64,000 nt of DNA, from contig NZ_JBCLNF010000001.1 in assembly GCF_039062465.1 (NCBI RefSeq), positions 310,001 through 374,000 on the forward strand, read 5' to 3'. A model generated the notes under the pieces. It did no database searches. It saw only the letters and a program-made list of their open reading frames with translations, and had not been told where the DNA came from. This DNA comes from Parolsenella sp958406235 (GTDB taxonomy: Bacteria; Actinomycetota; Coriobacteriia; Coriobacteriales; Atopobiaceae). Both the position numbers and the translations under genes were made by a program. Below are positions 61,303-64,000 of the stretch, one piece after another (the first letter of the stretch is position 1; the number at the start of each line of letters is the position of its first letter).

Positions 61303-61647
61303 ATGGATTACATTCGCGCTATCGAGCGTCAGCAGATTCGTGAGGATATCCCCACGGTCATCCCTGGCGATCACGTCAAGGTTCACTACCGCATTAAGGA
61401 GGGTGACCGCGAGCGCATCCAGGTCTTCGAGGGCGACGTCATCCGTATGAGCGGTGGCTCTTCTCGTGAGACCTTCACCGTCCGTAAGATCTCCTTCGGT
61501 GTCGGCGTCGAGCGTACTTTCCCGCTTCACTCGCCCAAGATCGCCAAGCTTGAGGTCGTCCGTCACGGTGACGTCCGTCGCGCCAAGCTCTTCTACCTCC
61601 GCGATCGTGTCGGCAAGGCCGCCCGTATTCGCGAGAAGCGCGACTAG
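61303..61647 (+). CDS. rplS: 50S ribosomal protein bL19
   Basis: The 114-aa protein has QQIREDIPTVIPGDHVKVHYRI, RIQVFEGDVIRMSGG, FTVRKISFGVGVERTFPLHSP and AKLFYLRDRVGKAARI, diagnostic of bL19. It sits at the 30S-50S interface. CAAGGAAACATC precedes the ATG. It is usually next to trmD, but here lepB, glyQS and ppsR lie between. Confidence 0.97.
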   Translation: MDYIRAIERQQIREDIPTVIPGDHVKVHYRIKEGDRERIQVFEGDVIRMSGGSSRETFTVRKISFGVGVERTFPLHSPKIAKLEVVRHGDVRRAKLFYLRDRVGKAARIREKRD

Positions 61648-61668
61648 TTTCTTCGTTTTGCGCGTTGG

Positions 61669-61705
61669 GGAGCCGTTCCGTTCATCGGGGCGGCTCCTTC
61701 TTTTT
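61669..61705 (+). terminator. Terminator of rplS
   Basis: GGAGCCG (61669-61675) pairs with CGGCTCC (61691-61697), with inner CCG/CGG, followed by TTCTTTTT. Confidence 0.85.
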
Positions 61706-61718
61706 ATCTGGAGGAAGC

Positions 61719-62510
61719 ATGGCCCTCGGTAAGACTCATCCCGCAACTGCCGCCGAAATAGCCGCGACGTTGGCTGACGCGACCGAAGACGAGCTTGAAG
61801 CTCTTCTAACCCGGTATGCTGAGGACCCCAGGGCTCAGGTTCGTCGAGCTTGTGGCGTAGCTCAGAGGCGCGTGGAAAAGCAGCGTGCCGAGAGGGTGCG
61901 CGTCGAGGGAATGTACGGTCTGATGCGCGAGCTTGGGGGAGACGGTGTCGTCCTCGGCCTTGACGAGGTCGGTCGAGGTTCCGTTGCCGGTCCTCTTACG
62001 GTTTGTGCCGTGGCCCTACCGGACGATCCAAAGGTCTGGGGTATTAATGACTCCAAGCAGCTGACCCCTGCGAAACGGCGCGAGCTTTCGGGCAAGATTC
62101 GTTCGGTTGCCCAGGCGATTGGCATATGTCATATCTCGCCTGCCCATATCGACGAGGTCGGGATGGCAAAAGCCATCAGGGAGGCCATGCTTGGTGCCAT
62201 TGAAGACACCGGGATCGAACCTGATGCGGTTTTGATTGATGGCAACCCGCTTCATATTCACCCAAAGGAGAAGACCTTGGTGAAGGGTGATGCTCGCGTG
62301 GCTTGTATCGCGGCCGCGAGCATCGTCGCTAAGGTGACTCGTGATGATTTAATGGTCGAGCTGGACTCCCAGTATCCCGGATATCATCTGGCGGAGTCCA
62401 AGGGATATGCATCGTCCGAGCATATTGCCGCAATTCGGGAGCATGGGCTCACGCCCATTCATCGTGCCAGCTTCTGCCAAAATTTCTTGGAGACGGCTCG
62501 ACTCTTCTAG
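61719..62510 (+). CDS. rnhB: Ribonuclease HII
   Basis: The ATG at 61719 follows GGAGGAAGC. The 263-aa protein has VLGLDEVGRGSVAGPL (Asp82, Glu83), NDSKQLTPAKR, VLIDGNPLH, KGDARVACIAAASIVAKVTRD and YPGYHLAESKGYAS, the RNase HII active site. It cuts RNA in RNA-DNA hybrids and single ribonucleotides in DNA. About 70 N-terminal residues of helical, Arg/Glu-rich sequence are extra compared with the minimal enzyme. Confidence 0.95.
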   Translation: MALGKTHPATAAEIAATLADATEDELEALLTRYAEDPRAQVRRACGVAQRRVEKQRAERVRVEGMYGLMRELGGDGVVLGLDEVGRGSVAGPLTVCAVALPDDPKVWGINDSKQLTPAKRRELSGKIRSVAQAIGICHISPAHIDEVGMAKAIREAMLGAIEDTGIEPDAVLIDGNPLHIHPKEKTLVKGDARVACIAAASIVAKVTRDDLMVELDSQYPGYHLAESKGYASSEHIAAIREHGLTPIHRASFCQNFLETARLF

Positions 62511-62569
62511 CTGCGCTGTCAGGTTCCCGTCTGACTCGGTACCCATTTTTGTTTGGTCCATCCGCCATC

Positions 62570-62600
62570 CTCCCTTCCAAGCCGTTTTCTTGGAAGGGAG
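62570..62600 (+). promoter_or_regulatory. Hairpin enclosing the yraN ribosome-binding site
   Basis: CTCCCTTCCAAG (62570-62581) pairs perfectly with CTTGGAAGGGAG (62589-62600) over a 7-base loop. The right arm is the Shine-Dalgarno sequence of yraN, six bases before its ATG. The folded RNA would hide it. No T tract follows, so it is not a terminator. Confidence 0.75.
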
Positions 62601-62606
62601 ATACCC

Positions 62607-63005
62607 ATGGGTCTAACGGAACTTGCATACAACGAGCTCAAGCAAAACGAAGTCGGACGTTTGGGGGAGTATCTATGTGCCAGTTGGCTAGGAGCTCACG
62701 GGATGGATGTCCTCGAGCGTAACTGGCGCTGTTCCGCTGGCGAGGCGGATATTATCGCCGACGATAGCGGCGAGCGCGTCTTTGTTGAGGTGAAAACGAG
62801 GTTATCTTGCGGTGGTCCAGATCTCATCCCAGAGCAGGCGGTGGATTCTGCCAAGCTTGCTCGGTATCGTCGCATGGTCGATATCTATCTTGGGCAAAAT
62901 CCGGAGGTCGATCACGTTCGAATTGACGTGGCTGGCGTAACCCTGACAGGTCCGGACTCTGCGCACATGCATTACCTTAAGTCCATTCTTCTGGACGATT
63001 TCTGA
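62607..63005 (+). CDS. yraN: YraN/UPF0102-family endonuclease-like protein
   Basis: The ATG at 62607 follows AAGGGAG. The 132-aa protein has GRLGEYLCASWLGAHGMDVLERNWR, GEADIIADDSGERVFVEVKTR, giving a PD-(D/E)xK-like core (Glu46, Asp48, Glu61, Lys63). Its function is unsettled; it is commonly found between rnhB and comM, as here. Its stop overlaps the comM start (TGATG-type). Confidence 0.93.
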   Translation: MGLTELAYNELKQNEVGRLGEYLCASWLGAHGMDVLERNWRCSAGEADIIADDSGERVFVEVKTRLSCGGPDLIPEQAVDSAKLARYRRMVDIYLGQNPEVDHVRIDVAGVTLTGPDSAHMHYLKSILLDDF

Positions 63006-64000
63006 TGTCGAGCTACGCCGTCAGGGGCGCGACACTTAAGGGACTCGAAGCCATTCCCGTAACGGTTGAGGTCGATCTTGCCGGAGGCATTCCCGGTATG
63101 ACGATTGTCGGCATGCCGGATTCTGCTGTTCTTGAAGCGAGGCATCGCATACGTTGCGCGTTTCGCGAAAGCAATTTCGAGATGCCACGCCTTCACATCA
63201 CGGTGAACCTTGCGCCGAGCGACCTGCGTAAGAGCGGAACGGGCCTTGACCTCGCGATAGCCGTGGCCACACTCGGTGCCAGTGGACAGATGCCGAAGGC
63301 GGATCTTGATTCCTGTCTCTTCGTCGGAGAGCTTGGCCTATCCGGAGACGTAAGCTCGGTCCGTGGCGGCATCGCCTACGCTCTTCTCGCGAGAGAGCTT
63401 GGATTGACTCTTGTTGGCGCCCCGGCCCTTGTGAAGGATTGCGCTAGCGTTGGGGGCATTGCTCCTAAGGAAATATCGGCTTTGTCGCAGGTTCGTCTCG
63501 GTGTGTCTCGACTCATTGATTCGGCACCTGTTAATTTGCCAGGGACTCGAGCTAGACACTCTCTTGACTATTCGGACGTCGTGGACCAAGAGGCTGCGAA
63601 ACGCGCCCTAGTAATTGCCGCGGCGGGAGGTCACGGCATGCTCATGATGGGCCCTCCCGGGTCTGGAAAGACGATGCTCGCTCGTCGCATGCCTTCGATT
63701 CTTCCTGAGCTTGACGAGGCGGAACGCCTTGAGGCTCTACTCGTGCATTCCGTCTGCGGTGAGTCAATTGAAGATGTTTCTGCTGGCTATAGGCCATTTC
63801 GCTCTCCTCATCACTCGGTGTCAAGAGCAGGTCTTGTTGGCGGAGGCAATCCAGTTAGACCGGGCGAGGCCTCGCTCGCACATCGCGGAGTCCTCTTTTT
63901 GGACGAGCTTCCCGAGTTTTCTCCGTCGGTCCTTCAGGCGCTTAGGCAGCCCATGGAGGATAGGGAGGTTAGGCTCGTCCGTGCGGAGGGGTCATATAGC
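63005..64000 (+). CDS. comM: YifB/ComM-family Mg-chelatase-like AAA ATPase, 3'-truncated by window edge
   Basis: Open to the end of the window with 332 residues visible. It starts MSSYAVRGATLKGLEAIPV and has a Lon-like N-terminal domain (VNLAPSDLRKSGTGLDLAIAVA), then the AAA module: GPPGSGKT (216-223) and GVLFLDELPEF (Walker B), plus FRSPHHSVSRAGLVGGG. ComM is a hexameric helicase that extends heteroduplex during natural transformation. The remainder of the AAA domain and C-terminus are not seen. Confidence 0.93.
   Translation, partial: MSSYAVRGATLKGLEAIPVTVEVDLAGGIPGMTIVGMPDSAVLEARHRIRCAFRESNFEMPRLHITVNLAPSDLRKSGTGLDLAIAVATLGASGQMPKADLDSCLFVGELGLSGDVSSVRGGIAYALLARELGLTLVGAPALVKDCASVGGIAPKEISALSQVRLGVSRLIDSAPVNLPGTRARHSLDYSDVVDQEAAKRALVIAAAGGHGMLMMGPPGSGKTMLARRMPSILPELDEAERLEALLVHSVCGESIEDVSAGYRPFRSPHHSVSRAGLVGGGNPVRPGEASLAHRGVLFLDELPEFSPSVLQALRQPMEDREVRLVRAEGSYS

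Overview
The window is a GC-rich, gene-dense chromosomal segment with no sign of mobile DNA. Several things point to an anaerobic, Gram-positive actinomycete of the class Coriobacteriia (Olsenella/Atopobium/Collinsella-like). These are high GC with frequent GTG/TTG starts, an anaerobic class III ribonucleotide reductase, no outer-membrane genes, lipoproteins with Gram-positive lipoboxes, and an mreBCD-PBP2-rodA cluster. The taxonomic placement is my inference from gene content, not from a marker-gene search.

Layout. 1-972: 3' end of a UbiB-family kinase whose terminal bases are tandemly repeated four times at a 37-bp period. 1073-5127: a polar amino-acid ABC transporter operon (ATPase, Tat-type lipoprotein receptor, two permeases) ending in a cytidylate-kinase-like gene. 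5237-16334: housekeeping genes, including a flippase-like membrane protein, gltX, an RmlA-like nucleotidyltransferase, a YegS-type lipid kinase, RNase D, a YugP-type Zn peptidase, xseAB, a HIT protein, a C_GCAxxG_C_C protein and trpS, separated by strong hairpin terminators. 16305-19678: the anaerobic nrdDG system behind a structured leader.

19712-28858 (minus strand) is a complete chorismate/Phe/Tyr block: aroF, tyrA, aroB, aroA, aroC, pheA, a fused aroE-aroK, and a separately promoted gene in which a PTS glucose-type EIIB domain is fused to type II dehydroquinase (AroQ). Together these cover all seven shikimate steps plus prephenate dehydrogenase and chorismate mutase/prephenate dehydratase. 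The EIIB-AroQ fusion is the most unusual object in the window. A tRNA-Arg(CCG) lies just upstream.

29285-35470: a CtpE/CaxP-like P-type cation ATPase, aconitase and a membrane-anchored zinc-ribbon protein, with overlapping ends. 35586-44487: cyclophilin, a membrane TPR protein and the cell-elongation cluster mreB-mreC-mreD-mrdA-rodA plus an unknown protein. 44484-51092: rplU-rpmA, then obgE-proB-proA-nadD-yqeK-rsfS. 51089-54374 (minus): dinB, a sensor kinase and a response regulator. 54626-64000: rpsP-khpA-rimM-trmD-lepB-glyQ-glyS-ppsR-rplS-rnhB-yraN-comM, a translation/processing cluster running off the end of the window.

No CRISPR array, insertion sequence, prophage or rRNA gene was seen. 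The one RNA gene is the tRNA-Arg.
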